The position numbers and the translations under genes are program-made. A DNA stretch of 64,000 bases from DASXKD01 sp963703605 (lineage in GTDB: Bacteria > Actinomycetota > Actinomycetes > Streptosporangiales > Streptosporangiaceae): contig CAVPFC010000030.1 in the NCBI GenBank assembly GCA_963703605.1, positions 95,896-159,895 of the forward strand, given 5' to 3'. Positions within the stretch are counted from its first letter, which is position 1. Every line of letters starts with the position of its first letter. Below the pieces are notes generated by a model that worked only from the letters and a program-made list of their open reading frames with translations, did no database searches and was not told where the DNA came from. This document shows positions 43,370-52,596 of the stretch, piece by piece.

Positions 43370-43495
43370 AAAAAACAGAATTCAGAAGTCAGCAGTAGAG
43401 AGTTGTCCCTTGCCGGGAGTTCGTATCCGCCTCAAATCCACCCGGTTCAACGTTCAGCATTCATCATCCAATAGGTATCGTTCGTCACTTATCGT
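43370..43495. repeat. Degenerate short-repeat spacer between tmk and holB
   Basis: The spacer is built of TTCATCGTTC-like and CAGAAGTCAG/CTGACTTCTG-like words, some in inverted orientation (AATTCAGAAGTCAG at 43,380 versus CTGACTTCTGA at 43,518, inside the end of tmk). Similar words recur at 52,488-52,620 and 60,780-61,020. Confidence 0.6.
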
Positions 43496-44167
43496 TCATC
43501 GTTTCTGAATTCTGAGTCCTGACTTCTGACTCCTATTCTTCAGCCGGTCCTCCACTACCTGCCGTATCTCGGCCTCCACCTCGTCCGCCGGACGATCAGC
43601 GCGAATCAATCGTACCCGGTGCGGTTCGCGCCGAGCGAGCACCCGGTAGCCCCCTCGGGCTTTCTTCTGAAAATCGAGACCGGCGGCCTCGAAGCGGCTG
43701 CTGCCCGCCCTCGAGCGGCGATCGCGGCCCAAGGCACGCTCCAGAGCCGCCCGGGGATCAAGATCGAGAACCAGGGTCAGATCAGGCTGCGTCTCTCCGC
43801 AGATGGCCCTGTCCAGCAGGCGTACCTTCCGGCTCCCGAGGCCGCGCGCATACCCTTGATAGACGAAGCTGCAATCATTGAAGCGGTCGCTCACCACCAG
43901 CTCGCCGCGCTCGAGCGCGGGACGGATCACTTCTTCCAGATGCTGGGCGCGGGTGGCGTAGAACAGAACCAGCTCAGCGAGCGGGCTCAGCTCGCTTTCT
44001 TGCGACATCAGAATGGCCCGAATTTTTTCACCGATTGCTGTACCGCCGGGCTCGCGAGTGGCCCGCACTTTATGGCCGCGTCCCTGCAAGTAGCGTACCA
44101 GCCGGCCAACCTGGATCGTCTTGCCGGCGCCGTCGATGCCTTCCAATGTGATGAAAAAACCCTTCAA
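43496..44167 (-). CDS. tmk: Thymidylate kinase
   Basis: A 223-residue dTMP kinase supplying dTTP for DNA synthesis. P-loop region GFFITLEGIDGAGKTIQVGR (residues 3-22), the DR-x motif region RATREPGGTAIGEKIR, and SDRFNDCSFVYQGYARGLG with the dTMP-binding Arg are present. LTLVLDLDPRAALERALGR and the lid GSSRFEAAGLDFQKKARGGY complete it. The last 15 residues (RSQKSGLRIQKR) are encoded by repeat-like spacer DNA and are probably an extension of a gene that originally ended sooner. Confidence 0.93.
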   Translation of the reverse strand: MKGFFITLEGIDGAGKTIQVGRLVRYLQGRGHKVRATREPGGTAIGEKIRAILMSQESELSPLAELVLFYATRAQHLEEVIRPALERGELVVSDRFNDCSFVYQGYARGLGSRKVRLLDRAICGETQPDLTLVLDLDPRAALERALGRDRRSRAGSSRFEAAGLDFQKKARGGYRVLARREPHRVRLIRADRPADEVEAEIRQVVEDRLKNRSQKSGLRIQKR

Positions 44168-44281
44168 CCTGTTCCCTTTCCGATGTGAGGTAGGAGCGCT
44201 TTCGAAGTTATCACCGCCGCTGTCCTGATCACAAGGCCTCAGGCGCCGCCCAGCTTCCGACCACTTTGTATTATGGGGACG

Positions 44282-47200
44282 CTACGAGGCTGCCTCAGCT
44301 TCCACCTTCTCGATGGGCACAGCACGCGGGAGCTTCTCGTACAACAACCGCTCGGCAGCCGCGACCATAGGCTCCGAGTGAAAATAGTTCTGGATGGCCG
44401 ATCCTGCCAGCAGATTGCAGATCGACAGGAGAATCATGCCCTGATGATGCGCCATCCAGCAGCGTACGAGCTCGAAAGATTGCGGCCGGACCTCCGGCCC
44501 ATAGTCCGCCGCCTCATAGAAGCCGTACGGCCCGATCCAACCAAGCCTCTCCATCTCCCGCAGATTGTCGACGGCAGCACCGGTATTTACCGCCAAGGCG
44601 AGGAAAGAGGAATAGGGAGAAATCACGTTGCCGCGGTGAATCTTGGGCCGTGCGGCCAGAGCGCGCAGCCCGAAGGCAAAATATTGGTAGTGACCTGATG
44701 CGTCTTTCTGGCTGCAGGCGCATTCCGAAACTCCCCAGGGAATCTCCTTCTGTGCCTTTCGCTGGCAATACGCTGCCGACCGCACGCTTTGATCGAGGAT
44801 GGTGTTGGGATAGCTCTTCATCCAAAGCAGCGGCATGAAATATTCAAACATCGTTCCCGACCAGGACAGCAGCACTCGCTGGTCATGACAGGATGTAATG
44901 CTCCTGCCAAGATGAAGCCAGCTCTCCTGGGGCAAATCGCCTTTGGCAATGGCTACGAAGGCCCCTATTCGCGCTTCGGACGCCAGCAACTCATAGCAGC
45001 TCTTCTCCAAGTGCTGCCGTCCGGCGTCATAGCCCACCGAGAGAACCTTGCGGCGCGGACGATAAAGAAAGCCAAAGTCCATCTCCCGAACCAGCGCGTC
45101 CGATTCAGCGGCGAGCGAACGCAGATTGTCCACCAGGACATGCGCGGCGCGAGCACTGGCCGCGGCCTGGTCCGCCAGTGACTTGACGGCAACGGTGACG
45201 TCGTTCTCCAAAAGCTCCGGGTTGGAGAAGCTTGTCAGACGGCGCTCCAGACCAGCCCAGAACTCCGGCAGAGCGCCCAATGCCAGACTGTTCGCCGAGG
45301 TCGGAAGATCGAGTTCCGGCAGTCCGCTGAGCCTTGAGTAGGCCGCCGAACAATGCGGCCCAAGGTCTCGAGTCAGAGCCGCCAGGCTGGCGATTCGCGC
45401 CAGAGCTTCTCGAATCCAGTAGCGAAGCTCATCGACATTCCCGCCTGTGGCGTTGTGGAACGCGGACTGAAGCCGTGCCAGCGCCCGTTCCACGCCGGCC
45501 AGATAATCACCCGTCGCGGAGCCGCCGCTCGGGCGGCTCGAGGCAGAGTCGAGCTCCTGAAACGCCAGCGTCGCTTCCGCCCCGCCCGGCATCGTACGTG
45601 CAAGCTCGAGCACAAGCCGTCCGTGATCGAGGAGGCCCTGCCAAAGATTCGTACCGAACACCGGTTTCGCGACGATCTGCAAGCAGCTCTGCTTGAGCGT
45701 CCAGAGACAGCCAGCCAGATTGCCGCTGTCCACCGTCGAAATGAAGAGCGGATCCAGCGGTGCAAGGTTGGCGGTATCGTACCAGTTGAAGAAGTGGCCG
45801 TGACAGCGGGGCAGGCGGCGCATCGTTGTCAGCGTCTTCTCGAGCGCCGCCACAAATTCCGCCACGTTGAGGTAACCCAGCTCATAGGCTGCGATTTGAG
45901 CATTGAGCAAGAGTCCCAGATTCGTCGGGGATATGCGGTGCGCAATCGAAGGTGGCGTTTCCTGGACGTTGTCCGGGATCAACCAGTGATTCTCCTCGTT
46001 GCTCAGGGATCTGAAGAAACGCCACGTCCGCAAGGCTGCACTGCGCAGGAATTCCTCATCTGCGCTTGTAAGCTCGCTCTTGCCCAACCGCAAGGGCCGA
46101 TCTAACCAACGCGCGAGCAGACCGGAGCACGCCCAGACCACCAGGATAGGCGCGGCCATGGGGAGCGCGGACGGCCGCAAAGCGACCAGAAACGCGGCGA
46201 TAACAATCGAAACGAGCGGCGTCATCTCCAAGTAGAGGTCGACCGGCGCTTTGCCGCTGACCCCCACCTCTGATTCGGCGGCCGTTTCCCACTCCAGCAG
46301 CCTCCGGCGGGTGATCGTCAGCCGAACCACGGTTCGCGCGATGGCATCGAGCGTGACCAGCACCTGGTGGGCGAGGAAAGCCAGCATCATAAAGACGTTC
46401 ATTTGATCCGCCACGAAGGCCTCAGCGCTCGCGCTGAGAACTCCCGCTCGATCCTCGGCCTTGAACAAAGCCGGAACGTTGAGCAGCAACCGCAGGTATG
46501 CCGGAATCAGCAGCAGAGCCAGAACCGCCAGCGTCCAATGCGCCGGGCCTCCGGCCAGGAAAAACCAGCCGGCCAGCAGGAGCACAAAGGTCGCACTCTC
46601 CACCAGGCTGCGCCGCAAATTATCCAGGATCTTCCATTTCGAGGTCGCGTTGATGGGATTCTTCACCGTCCTGCCCGAGCGGTCCGGAACCCGGGGCAGC
46701 AGCCATCGCATGATCTGCCAATCTCCCCGCACCCAGCGATGTTTTCGGCGGCTGTAGGCGCTGAAATGCGACGGATAGTCGTCGACCACTTCGATGTCCG
46801 AAACCAAGCCGGCGCGCGCATAAGCGCCCTCAATCAGGTCGTGGCTCAAGATGGCATTGAGAGGAAAGCGCTCGCTGAGCACCCGCTGGAAAACGTCAAC
46901 CTCGTAGATGCCCTTGCCGGTGAAGCTGCCTTCCTCCATCAGATCCTGGTAAACGTCGGATACGGCCCGGGTGTATATATCGAAGCCCGCCTGGCCCGAA
47001 TAGATGCTGGCGAGGCGCGATCGATTAGCCGAGCGCACGCTGATTCCAACCCGGGGTTGAAGGATTCCGTAACCTTCCACCACGGTGTTCGTCACGGGAT
47101 CGATCACGGCACGATGCAGCGGGTGGGCGAGCGTGGCCACCAGCCGTCGCGCCGAGTCTCGCGGCAACTGGGTATCCGCATCGAGCGTGATGACGTAGCG

Positions 47201-48853
47201 CACCTGCGGCAAAATCGAGAGATCGCCAATCTTCACCGGAAAGCTGTCGAAGCCTCCTCGTAGAAGGCTATTAAAGTCCAACAGCTTTCCGCGTTTGCGT
47301 TCCCAGCCCATCCAGGTGCCTTCCACCGGGTTGAAAATCAAGTCGCGGTGGAACAGGTAGAAGGAACCTGCCTCGAATTCGCGGTACTTCTTGTTGAGTC
47401 CCTCAATCAGTTCCGAACATAGCGCCACCAGCGCGCTACGTTCACCGGGCGGCTGGTGAGAATCGGGCGAGTCCGTCAGCAGAGCAAAGTGGAGATTGGG
47501 ATCGCGGTTGCCGAGATAGCGCAACTCCAGGTCGAGAACCATCTGCCGCACCTGTTGCTCGCCCGTTAACAGGCTGGGGACCGCGACCATTGTGGTACAT
47601 TCGTCCGGAATGCCATCGGAGAAATCCAGCTTGGGCAGCGGCCGGGGCGGCAGCAGAAATGAAACCAGCTGGTTCATGGCGCCGATCGCCGATTCCGTGG
47701 CCGGAATCAAGAGCAGCAACAAAGCCCAGAAAAGGGGCAGGTGAGCTCCGAGTCCGTTGAGGACGAACGCGATTATGGCGAAGCTGAAAAGCTCAAGTCC
47801 AAGCAAATAGAATGCGTCGGGATGGCGCCTGATAGCCTCAACAATCTTGACGGAAACGGACCGCCTGCACTCGACGCGGCTTTCAAGCAGAGGCCGTCCC
47901 CGGTCGATGAGGTAGTACCCCACGTGACTGTGCCGCTCCGCAAGTCGAGGATCGGAATACCACTCCGTTTTCGCCTGTCGCGCCAGCGCGATCGCCTCCT
48001 TCGCGATTCCCAGACCGGTTAATTTGCAGCGGCGCGCCACCTCTTGGATCGCTTCGCGGTAAAGGTTCCGGCTCTCGAAATCCATGCGGCCGTAAAAGCC
48101 CGCCGGATCCTCCAACAGCACCTGCTCGGTGAGGCTTAACTGTTCGACGAGTTCTTTCCAATCCTCATCCGCCACATTGCGCAGACTCGTGATGAGGGTT
48201 GCCAGGGAGGCCACAGGGGGGTGACGCTCAGAAGGCGTGCTGCCGAGTTGGCTTTGAACCGCGCTCGCGAGATCCGCCGCGGCCGCGGCAATCTCCTGCA
48301 GCAATACAAGCGGGATCATGGCCTGCAGCGCCCACAGCTCGGAGGTCTCAAAAGGGCTCGACTCCTGGGCTGCGGAAAAAAAGAGGTCGAAAGCACGATT
48401 ATCAAAAACATAGTTTGTGGCGCGCAGGAAGGCTGCGGAGGCCAGGTAGGCGCGTGGCACTGTCTCATGCCCGTCCGAGGCAACCTGGGGCAACTCTTTG
48501 CAAGCCTCAAGCCAATGGCGGGCCTCACCCCATGCTGCGCGCATGAGCCGGATGTTTTCGATCAACCAACGGCCGTCGTCCGAAATCTCCTGCGTGGCCG
48601 GCAGGTTTTGGATGTGACGCACAGAAGCCGTAATTGATTTCTCCACGTGGCGCGTTGCGGTTTCCAGCGTCCGGCATTGTTTACGGTTCGCGCTCAGCTT
48701 CCACGCCTTCGCCGCGCGGGCGGCCTCGTTGCCCAGATCCGCCCAAGACTGATTTGCGGAAGAGGGAGAGTCCGCCTGTTCGCCCGGCGGAGGAGATAAG
48801 GGAGGAATTGGACCCGGCGTGGGACCGCTTTCGGAAGTGTAGGCGTTCGACAT
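44282..48853 (-). CDS. Cyclic beta-1,2-glucan synthase-like protein lacking the phosphorylase domain
   Basis: A 1,523-residue membrane protein. After an N-terminal helical region, a GT84/GT2-like glycosyltransferase follows (about residues 420-860) with ITLDADTQLPRDSARRLVAT, HDLIEGAYARAGLVSDIEVV and KHRWVRGDWQIMRW. Membrane helices lie at about 350-410 and 780-960. The C-terminal part (about 1050-1523) is a glucoamylase-like glycosidase domain ending SPYSSFLALAVNTGAAVDNL, GPYGFYEAADYG and RCWMAHHQGMILLSICNLL. Full-length NdvB-type synthases are about 2,800 residues and continue into a GH94 phosphorylase region that controls chain length; here the frame ends cleanly at a stop. It probably makes and processes a periplasmic beta-glucan. 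It starts 8 bases after the ABC exporter gene, so the two form an operon. Confidence 0.86.
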   Translation of the reverse strand: MSNAYTSESGPTPGPIPPLSPPPGEQADSPSSANQSWADLGNEAARAAKAWKLSANRKQCRTLETATRHVEKSITASVRHIQNLPATQEISDDGRWLIENIRLMRAAWGEARHWLEACKELPQVASDGHETVPRAYLASAAFLRATNYVFDNRAFDLFFSAAQESSPFETSELWALQAMIPLVLLQEIAAAAADLASAVQSQLGSTPSERHPPVASLATLITSLRNVADEDWKELVEQLSLTEQVLLEDPAGFYGRMDFESRNLYREAIQEVARRCKLTGLGIAKEAIALARQAKTEWYSDPRLAERHSHVGYYLIDRGRPLLESRVECRRSVSVKIVEAIRRHPDAFYLLGLELFSFAIIAFVLNGLGAHLPLFWALLLLLIPATESAIGAMNQLVSFLLPPRPLPKLDFSDGIPDECTTMVAVPSLLTGEQQVRQMVLDLELRYLGNRDPNLHFALLTDSPDSHQPPGERSALVALCSELIEGLNKKYREFEAGSFYLFHRDLIFNPVEGTWMGWERKRGKLLDFNSLLRGGFDSFPVKIGDLSILPQVRYVITLDADTQLPRDSARRLVATLAHPLHRAVIDPVTNTVVEGYGILQPRVGISVRSANRSRLASIYSGQAGFDIYTRAVSDVYQDLMEEGSFTGKGIYEVDVFQRVLSERFPLNAILSHDLIEGAYARAGLVSDIEVVDDYPSHFSAYSRRKHRWVRGDWQIMRWLLPRVPDRSGRTVKNPINATSKWKILDNLRRSLVESATFVLLLAGWFFLAGGPAHWTLAVLALLLIPAYLRLLLNVPALFKAEDRAGVLSASAEAFVADQMNVFMMLAFLAHQVLVTLDAIARTVVRLTITRRRLLEWETAAESEVGVSGKAPVDLYLEMTPLVSIVIAAFLVALRPSALPMAAPILVVWACSGLLARWLDRPLRLGKSELTSADEEFLRSAALRTWRFFRSLSNEENHWLIPDNVQETPPSIAHRISPTNLGLLLNAQIAAYELGYLNVAEFVAALEKTLTTMRRLPRCHGHFFNWYDTANLAPLDPLFISTVDSGNLAGCLWTLKQSCLQIVAKPVFGTNLWQGLLDHGRLVLELARTMPGGAEATLAFQELDSASSRPSGGSATGDYLAGVERALARLQSAFHNATGGNVDELRYWIREALARIASLAALTRDLGPHCSAAYSRLSGLPELDLPTSANSLALGALPEFWAGLERRLTSFSNPELLENDVTVAVKSLADQAAASARAAHVLVDNLRSLAAESDALVREMDFGFLYRPRRKVLSVGYDAGRQHLEKSCYELLASEARIGAFVAIAKGDLPQESWLHLGRSITSCHDQRVLLSWSGTMFEYFMPLLWMKSYPNTILDQSVRSAAYCQRKAQKEIPWGVSECACSQKDASGHYQYFAFGLRALAARPKIHRGNVISPYSSFLALAVNTGAAVDNLREMERLGWIGPYGFYEAADYGPEVRPQSFELVRCWMAHHQGMILLSICNLLAGSAIQNYFHSEPMVAAAERLLYEKLPRAVPIEKVEAEAAS

Positions 48854-48861
48854 TCAAGCTT

Positions 48862-50691
48862 TTAACGGTAGCTCGCGGCCTGCAGCTCGAACATTTCTGA
48901 GTAGCGGCCGGCGCTTGCCATCAGGTCCGCGTGGCTGCCCTCTTCGGCAACCCTACCATTCTCCAGCACCAGGATACGATCCGCCATTCTGACTGTAGAA
49001 AAGCGGTGTGAAATGAGCAGGGCCATCTTACCGGCCGTGAGCTCGGCGAATCGTTCGAACACTTCGTGCTCCGATCGCGCATCCAGTGAGGCCGTGGGCT
49101 CGTCGAGGATCAGCAACTGGGCATCCCGCAGATAAGCCCGGGCCAGCGCCAGCTTCTGCCACTCGCCACCCGAGAGGTCCACGCCGCCTTCGAAGCGGCG
49201 GCCCAGCATCTGGTCGTATCCGCGCGGCAGCCGCTCCACCACGCCGTGAGCCAGGCTTTTGCGTGCCGCGGCCTCGATCCTGGAGTGATCCTGGTGGTCC
49301 CGGATTTGTCCAACGGCAATATTCTCTGCCGCCGTCAAATCATAGCGCATAAAATCCTGGAAGATGACCGCGATCTGGCTGACGAGATCCTCGAGGTTGT
49401 ACTCCCGCAGATCGACGCCATCCAGCAGGATCTGGCCTTCGGTGGGATCGTAAAGCCGGGTCAGGAGTTTTACGATCGTCGTCTTCCCCTCCCCGTTTTC
49501 GCCAATCAGCGCCACGCTCTCGCCCGCGGCGAGGCGGAAGTTCAAATGGCTGAGGACCAGCCGGCGCGTGCCCGGATAGGTAAACGAGACGTTGCGAAAT
49601 TCCACTCCGCTCCGAACCGGACGCGGCGCCGGAAGAGCGTTCGGCTTTGAACCCACGCTCGGCTTGACTGCAAAAAAGTCGAGCAGGTCGGTGAGAAAAA
49701 GAGCCTGATCGGCGATGCTTGAGAGGCTGGAGAACACCATCTGAATATTGGTGCTGGCCCCCGCAATGGCTCCCGCCAGGAATGTCAAAGTTCCGACGCT
49801 GAAGCGTCCCGCGACGGTTGCGTAGATCACCCAGGCGTATGCTCCGTAGTAGCCGATGGTGCTCAGCAACGAGAGCAGAGCGCCGGCCAACAGCCTGCGC
49901 TTGGCGAGCGCGACGTTCTGTCCATAAATCTCCCGCGAAAGCCGGGTGAACTCTGAGGTGAGAAATGGGGCGAGAGCAAATAGCTTCAGCTCTTTGGCGC
50001 TTTCCTTGCTCGCGCCCAGCACGCGCAGATAATCCAGTTGGCGCTTGGCCGGCGTTTGCCGGAAGGCAAGCGAGTAGCCCAGGAACGCGAAATGGCTCTC
50101 GCCGAGGAAAGCCGGCACCACGCAGGCGACCAGGATGACGAGCAGCCAAGGCGAGTAGATCAGAATCCCCACCGCCAGGGTTATGGTCGTAATCATCTGC
50201 TGTATCACCCTGCCGACCGCCTGAACCATTCCCAGCCGGTCGGTTGCCTGGACTCGCGCGCGTTCCAGCTTGTCGTAGAAGACCGGATCCTCGTACGAGG
50301 CGAGGTCCAGCCGGGAAGCATGGTTCATGATGCGAGTGCTGATGTGAAATGTGAACTTATCCGCGAGGAGGGCGTCGCAGTAGTCGACCGCACGGCCCAA
50401 CAGGCCGCTTAGCGCCGCCAAGCCAAACTCCAGGCCGACCAGCCACCAAAAATGTGGGATCAGGGGCTGATGCCTGGCGACATGCGCGACGACTGCATCG
50501 ATGATCCAGCGTGTAACGGCCAGTAGCGCGAGCGGAATCAGCGCCACTAGGACACGCAGTATGCTGCCTGAGAGGACCACGCCGGGGCCGGATTCCCATA
50601 CGATCCGCAGCACGGGAGGGATGTTCCGGAGAGCCTTGAGGCGCCTCCGCCACGTGCTCCAGTGGCCTTGATTCGGTGCGTTCAGGTCCAT
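48862..50691 (-). CDS. ABC exporter with fused membrane and ATPase domains
   Basis: A 609-residue half-transporter with six membrane helices in residues 30-330 and an ATPase domain at 360-600. Walker A GENGEGKTTIVKLL, Q-loop VIFQDFMRYDLTAAENIA, signature VDLSGGEWQKLALARAYL, Walker B LLILDEPTASLD and the H-loop LLISHRFSTVRMADRI are intact. It resembles peptide- and polysaccharide-exporting ABC proteins. The gene directly precedes the glucan synthase, which suggests that it exports glucan or a related product, as NdvA does for cyclic glucan. That link rests on position only. Confidence 0.9.
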   Translation of the reverse strand: MDLNAPNQGHWSTWRRRLKALRNIPPVLRIVWESGPGVVLSGSILRVLVALIPLALLAVTRWIIDAVVAHVARHQPLIPHFWWLVGLEFGLAALSGLLGRAVDYCDALLADKFTFHISTRIMNHASRLDLASYEDPVFYDKLERARVQATDRLGMVQAVGRVIQQMITTITLAVGILIYSPWLLVILVACVVPAFLGESHFAFLGYSLAFRQTPAKRQLDYLRVLGASKESAKELKLFALAPFLTSEFTRLSREIYGQNVALAKRRLLAGALLSLLSTIGYYGAYAWVIYATVAGRFSVGTLTFLAGAIAGASTNIQMVFSSLSSIADQALFLTDLLDFFAVKPSVGSKPNALPAPRPVRSGVEFRNVSFTYPGTRRLVLSHLNFRLAAGESVALIGENGEGKTTIVKLLTRLYDPTEGQILLDGVDLREYNLEDLVSQIAVIFQDFMRYDLTAAENIAVGQIRDHQDHSRIEAAARKSLAHGVVERLPRGYDQMLGRRFEGGVDLSGGEWQKLALARAYLRDAQLLILDEPTASLDARSEHEVFERFAELTAGKMALLISHRFSTVRMADRILVLENGRVAEEGSHADLMASAGRYSEMFELQAASYR

Positions 50692-50825
50692 GGCGCGAGG
50701 TGCTGTGCGTCAAGAGGTTCCCAGCCGTTCATTTAGTTGATTTCGAAAGGCCTCCCGGCGTCAGAAAATGAGGCTTGAGAGGGCAGACCTGTCGGGTCTC
50801 ATGGGCGGGCTGAACCTCCCAGGGT

Positions 50826-50999
50826 TCAGGATCGACGACGCGCGAGAAGTCCGATGACGGAGCCAACGGCAAGAAACACCGGCGCGACCAGGAAAAAAGC
50901 TTTGGCAGCGGCCGCCAGCGCATTCCCGAAGTCAGCTGAGTCAACGGCAGCGGCGGTTGGAACGAGCGCTGCCAAAACCAATAGCAAATAGGTTCGCAT
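50826..50999 (-). CDS. Small hydrophobic protein with signal peptide and one further helix
   Basis: A 57-residue reading frame: MRTYLLLVLAALVPTAAAVD (signal-like), then SADFGNALAAAAKAFF and a second hydrophobic stretch LVAPVFLAVGSVIGLLARRR ending in positive charge. ATG 50999 lies seven bases after AAGGGG; another ATG at 51005 is too close to that site. The composition is typical of small inner-membrane proteins. No homologue is recognised. The surrounding spacer (50,700-51,203) shows nothing else. Confidence 0.5.
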   Translation of the reverse strand: MRTYLLLVLAALVPTAAAVDSADFGNALAAAAKAFFLVAPVFLAVGSVIGLLARRRS

Positions 51000-51203
51000 G
51001 TTCATCCCCTTCGATTAAATGCGGCCCACTACAGAGTTCCGCTCATCTCGCACTGTGGCCACCGCACGAAAGGGGCCAAATCGCAATCAAGCTAAAGGCA
51101 TTGGAGTTACAGGCTGGCAGCGAGATTCGCGAGAACGAATCCCGGTCACAACTGAGTAATTTATTCATGGTCGGGATGGCAAACCGTCCAACACACTGAG
51201 ATG

Positions 51204-52487
51204 TTACCATCGCCATGATTTCGGCAAAACGTCCACCCAGTCACCGGCGGCGAGGTCGGTTTGGCGCGGCGGTATCACGAGAAAGCAATTTGCGTTGGCG
51301 AGCCCGGCAAGATCGCCCGAACCTTGCCAGCCCACCAACTCGACCATGGGATCAGTCAGCCACTCTGGATCTGGGGCGGCGGTCGAACTCTCGCATCGCG
51401 GAGCGACGTGCGCGGGCATGAAAACCATGAGACCTGTCTTCTGGCGCATGGGCTTGGCAAGCCGGGCCTTAAGGAAGACGGCCGGCTGGTAAGGGACGCC
51501 GCAGATCAACTCCAGCGCCGCGCGAGCGAACAATTCGAAAGTGACGAAAGTGGAAACCGGATTACCTGGAAGACCAAAGAAGAATTTGTCCCGGACGCGC
51601 CCGAAGGCGAGCGGTTTGCCAGGACGGATCGCGACACCTTGAAAGTAGATCTCAGCCCCGAGCTCCGCGAGCACTTCCGCTACAAAATCGTACTTGCCCA
51701 CTGAAATTCCGCCGCTGAGCAGCAGGAGATCGCAATTGAGGCCCTCTTCGATCAGGCCGCGCAGGGCCGCCTTTTCATCGGGAGCGATGGCGCACAAGCG
51801 CGGCACGCCGCCTGCAGCTTCCACCTGCGCAGACAAGGCCAGGGCGTTGCTGTTGCGAATCTGGAACCATGCCGGTTGCTGATCGACCGCGATCACTTCG
51901 TCGCCGGTGGGCAGGATCGCGACCGTAGGCCGCCGGAAGACTTGCAGCTCAGGCCTGCCGACCGAAGCGGCAAGCCCGATCTCTCCCGGCCCAAGCCGCC
52001 GGCCGCGCGCAATCACGATCCCGCCTGCCGCTGCTTCGCTCCCGCGGCGCACAACGTTTTCCCAAGGCGCGACGGCTCGGAGGACCTCAACCCGCCGGTT
52101 CACGCTCGCTTCGACGGTCTGCGCTGCCGGATCAAGCTCGCGGGTGTATTCCGCCATCACGACCGCGTCCGTGCCGTCGGGTAGCGGAGTTCCGGTCATG
52201 ATCTCCACAGCGAAGCTCCCGGCCACGCTGCCGCTATACGGCTCACCGGCGCGCGCCAGGCCGATCACACGGAGCGCAGCCGGCGTCTTACTGACATCCG
52301 CTGACTTCACGGCAAAGCCGTCGCGAGTGGAACGGTGAAAAGGCGGATAATCGCGATCCGCCGCCAAGTCTTCAGCCAGAACGCGGCCCCCCGCAGATCT
52401 GAGCGGGACGGATTCGATGGCCGGGGTAATCTTGGAATCTTGAATCCGATGGCGGATTATATTGAGCGCCTGTTCAAAACTGATCAT
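51204..52487 (-). CDS. moeA: Molybdopterin molybdotransferase
   Basis: A 427-residue enzyme inserting molybdate into adenylyl-molybdopterin. Domain order matches MoeA: PLRSAGGRVLAEDLAADRDY then PPFHRSTRDGFAV, EIMTGTPLPDGTDAVVMAEY, the linker domain, RPTVAILPTGDEVI, the MPT-binding LLSGGISVGKYDFV, IRPGKPLAFGRV, and FFGLPGNPVSTFVTFELF. A C-terminal beta domain follows. The gene follows purA on the same strand at a distance of 109 bases. A cofactor user is not evident in the window. Confidence 0.94.
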   Translation of the reverse strand: MISFEQALNIIRHRIQDSKITPAIESVPLRSAGGRVLAEDLAADRDYPPFHRSTRDGFAVKSADVSKTPAALRVIGLARAGEPYSGSVAGSFAVEIMTGTPLPDGTDAVVMAEYTRELDPAAQTVEASVNRRVEVLRAVAPWENVVRRGSEAAAGGIVIARGRRLGPGEIGLAASVGRPELQVFRRPTVAILPTGDEVIAVDQQPAWFQIRNSNALALSAQVEAAGGVPRLCAIAPDEKAALRGLIEEGLNCDLLLLSGGISVGKYDFVAEVLAELGAEIYFQGVAIRPGKPLAFGRVRDKFFFGLPGNPVSTFVTFELFARAALELICGVPYQPAVFLKARLAKPMRQKTGLMVFMPAHVAPRCESSTAAPDPEWLTDPMVELVGWQGSGDLAGLANANCFLVIPPRQTDLAAGDWVDVLPKSWRW

Positions 52488-52596
52488 ACAGAGCGATGAA
52501 CGCGAGGAAGAAAACGATGATCGCGGAACGATGAATGACGAACAAAATATGATTATGGCGGCGCAAACCGGGGGCGCGAAGCCGACCTTCCATGGT
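52488..52596. repeat. Degenerate GATGAACG-type spacer
   Basis: Spacer between purA and moeA made of related words (GCGATGAACGCG, GAACGATGAATGACGAAC, and further TTCATCGATCAGCGTTCATCG reaching into the end of purA). It resembles the spacers at 43,370 and 60,780. Confidence 0.55.

Noticed and set aside
29317..44281. Sugar-acid catabolic gene cluster (GMC enzyme, MFS transporter, FAH enzyme)
   Set aside because: The genes are separated by housekeeping genes on the other strand; only the transporter and FAH gene are adjacent, so a cluster claim is not supported.
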